In this document: one piece after another, positions 43,113-43,762 of the stretch
How the letters are laid out: every line of letters begins with the position of its first letter
Position numbering within the stretch: the stretch's first letter is position 1
Assembly (NCBI GenBank): GCA_005882275.1
Contig: VBAK01000121.1
Coordinates: 1-43,762, forward strand
Reading direction: 5' to 3'
Length of the DNA: 43,762 nucleotides
Source of the DNA: Candidatus Segetimicrobium genomatis
GTDB lineage: Bacteria; Sysuimicrobiota; Sysuimicrobiia; Sysuimicrobiales; Segetimicrobiaceae
The notes under the pieces: generated by a model
What the model was told of the DNA's origin: nothing
Databases searched by the model: none
The model's input: the letters and a program-made list of their open reading frames with translations, nothing else
Translations under genes and position numbers: made by a program

Positions 43113-43762
43113 GCGCGGCGCTGACCGGCCCGCCGCTCCCCATCCCCACGGGGCCGGGCCGGTTTCTGCGGCAGGTGGACCTTCCCCTGCTCGGGACGAC
43201 GCTGGCGCTCGCGGCGTTCGGTCTCATCATGGTCTACAGCAGCACCCACGTGTCGGCCCACCCGTTCCTGTATGTCCGCAGCCAGGCGCTGCACCTCGCC
43301 GTGGGCATGGTCGTCGGAGGCCTGCTGCTCGCGGTCGACTACCGCACCTTCGCGTCGGGCGCCCGCGTGCTGTACGTCGCCAACCTCCTCCTGCTCGCCG
43401 CGGTCCTCGTCGTCGGCCGGACGAGCCTGGGCGCTCAACGGTGGATCGCCCTCGGACCGCTCGGGCAGTTCCAGCCGTCCGAGCTGGCCAAGATCGTCAT
43501 CGTGATCACGCTGGCCAAGCACCTCACCGACCGCCCGGGTCCCTACCGGTCCGTGTGGGAGCTCATGCCGTTTCTCGGGCACATCGCGCTGCCGATCCTG
43601 CTGATCTTCAGGCAGCCCGATCTCGGGACGGCGCTGGTGTACGGCGCCATCTTCGCCGGGATGCTCTACGCGGGCGGCGCGCGCCGGCGCGACCTCGCCG
43701 TCATCGGCGCGGGGGGCCTGCTGCTGGTCCCGGCCCTCTGGCATGTGCTCAAGGACTACCAG
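43109..43762 (+). CDS. rodA: Peptidoglycan polymerase RodA (SEDS family), cut by the window end
   Basis: The frame from GTG 43109 stays open to the edge of the window, giving the first 218 residues. It shows successive hydrophobic helices with VDLPLLGTTLALAAFGLIMVYSS at the start and the SEDS signature GAQRWIALGPLGQFQPSELAKI, then IFRQPDLGTALVY with the conserved Asp. SEDS proteins polymerise lipid II. The gene order mreBCD-PBP2-rodA favours RodA over FtsW. It overlaps PBP2 by four bases. Confidence 0.94.
   Translation, partial: MSAALTGPPLPIPTGPGRFLRQVDLPLLGTTLALAAFGLIMVYSSTHVSAHPFLYVRSQALHLAVGMVVGGLLLAVDYRTFASGARVLYVANLLLLAAVLVVGRTSLGAQRWIALGPLGQFQPSELAKIVIVITLAKHLTDRPGPYRSVWELMPFLGHIALPILLIFRQPDLGTALVYGAIFAGMLYAGGARRRDLAVIGAGGLLLVPALWHVLKDYQ

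Overview
This window is about 70% G+C, densely packed, and almost all genes lie on the + strand. Neighbouring genes commonly overlap by 1-4 bases and often start with GTG or TTG. The order yebC-ruvC-ruvA-ruvB-DUF2905-spoIID-queA-tgt-yajC, and the order tatA-DUF4321-radC-mreB-mreC-mreD-PBP2-rodA, are both typical of Bacillota and neighbouring Terrabacteria. The very high G+C, full cytochrome c maturation genes and Rieske/cytochrome b genes suggest an uncultured Terrabacteria lineage close to Bacillota (Sysuimicrobiota/CSP1-3-like is my guess). That placement is inference from synteny and composition only.

Layout. 1-246: the 3' end of an unidentified gene. 313-389: tRNA-Ile(GAT). 390-4200: a lower-G+C accessory stretch with a minus-strand zinc-motif protein, a small zinc-finger protein, a membrane protein and a decayed TolB-like beta-propeller. 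4475-7055: a class A penicillin-binding protein behind a clear promoter. 7053-18059: the yebC/DinB/ruvCAB/DUF2905/SpoIID/queA block, two minus-strand genes (one unknown, one GT-C glycosyltransferase), then tgt, yajC, an HD hydrolase and a zinc-ribbon protein with a histone-like tail, closed by a terminator. 18131-21621: a BldC-like regulator with four 10-bp operator-like repeats, followed by hemC-hemD-hemB. 21703-26131: a GT2, a PIG-L deacetylase, a BshC-like protein, then ccmA-ccmB. 26211-30837: ccmC-D-E-F, a CcmI-like protein and a secreted protein, with their own promoter. 30916-36080: an unusual respiratory cluster. 36109-37098: polyprenyl diphosphate synthase. 37154-43762: tatA, terminator, a tandem two-hairpin repeat, DUF4321, radC and the rod-shape operon, cut by the window end inside rodA.

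The most interesting region is 30916-36080. It encodes a diheme cytochrome c lipoprotein, a Rieske protein, and two different cytochrome b proteins. The first cytochrome b keeps only the first histidine of each heme-ligand pair, so it could bind heme bL but not heme bH, and it retains a PEWY-like quinol-site motif (SDWY). The second keeps all four histidines, has a degenerate motif (VDWL) and carries a C-terminal 2x[4Fe-4S] ferredoxin domain. An MvhD/FlpD-type iron-sulfur protein and three small membrane proteins complete the set. This looks like a Rieske/cytochrome b complex with an asymmetric cytochrome b pair wired to a ferredoxin outlet. Such a complex could link quinol oxidation to a low-potential soluble acceptor, or run the other way. 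The upstream genes fit: heme synthesis (hemCDB), heme export and cytochrome c maturation (ccmABCDEF), the downstream prenyl synthase for quinone tails, and TatA for export of a Tat-type Rieske protein.
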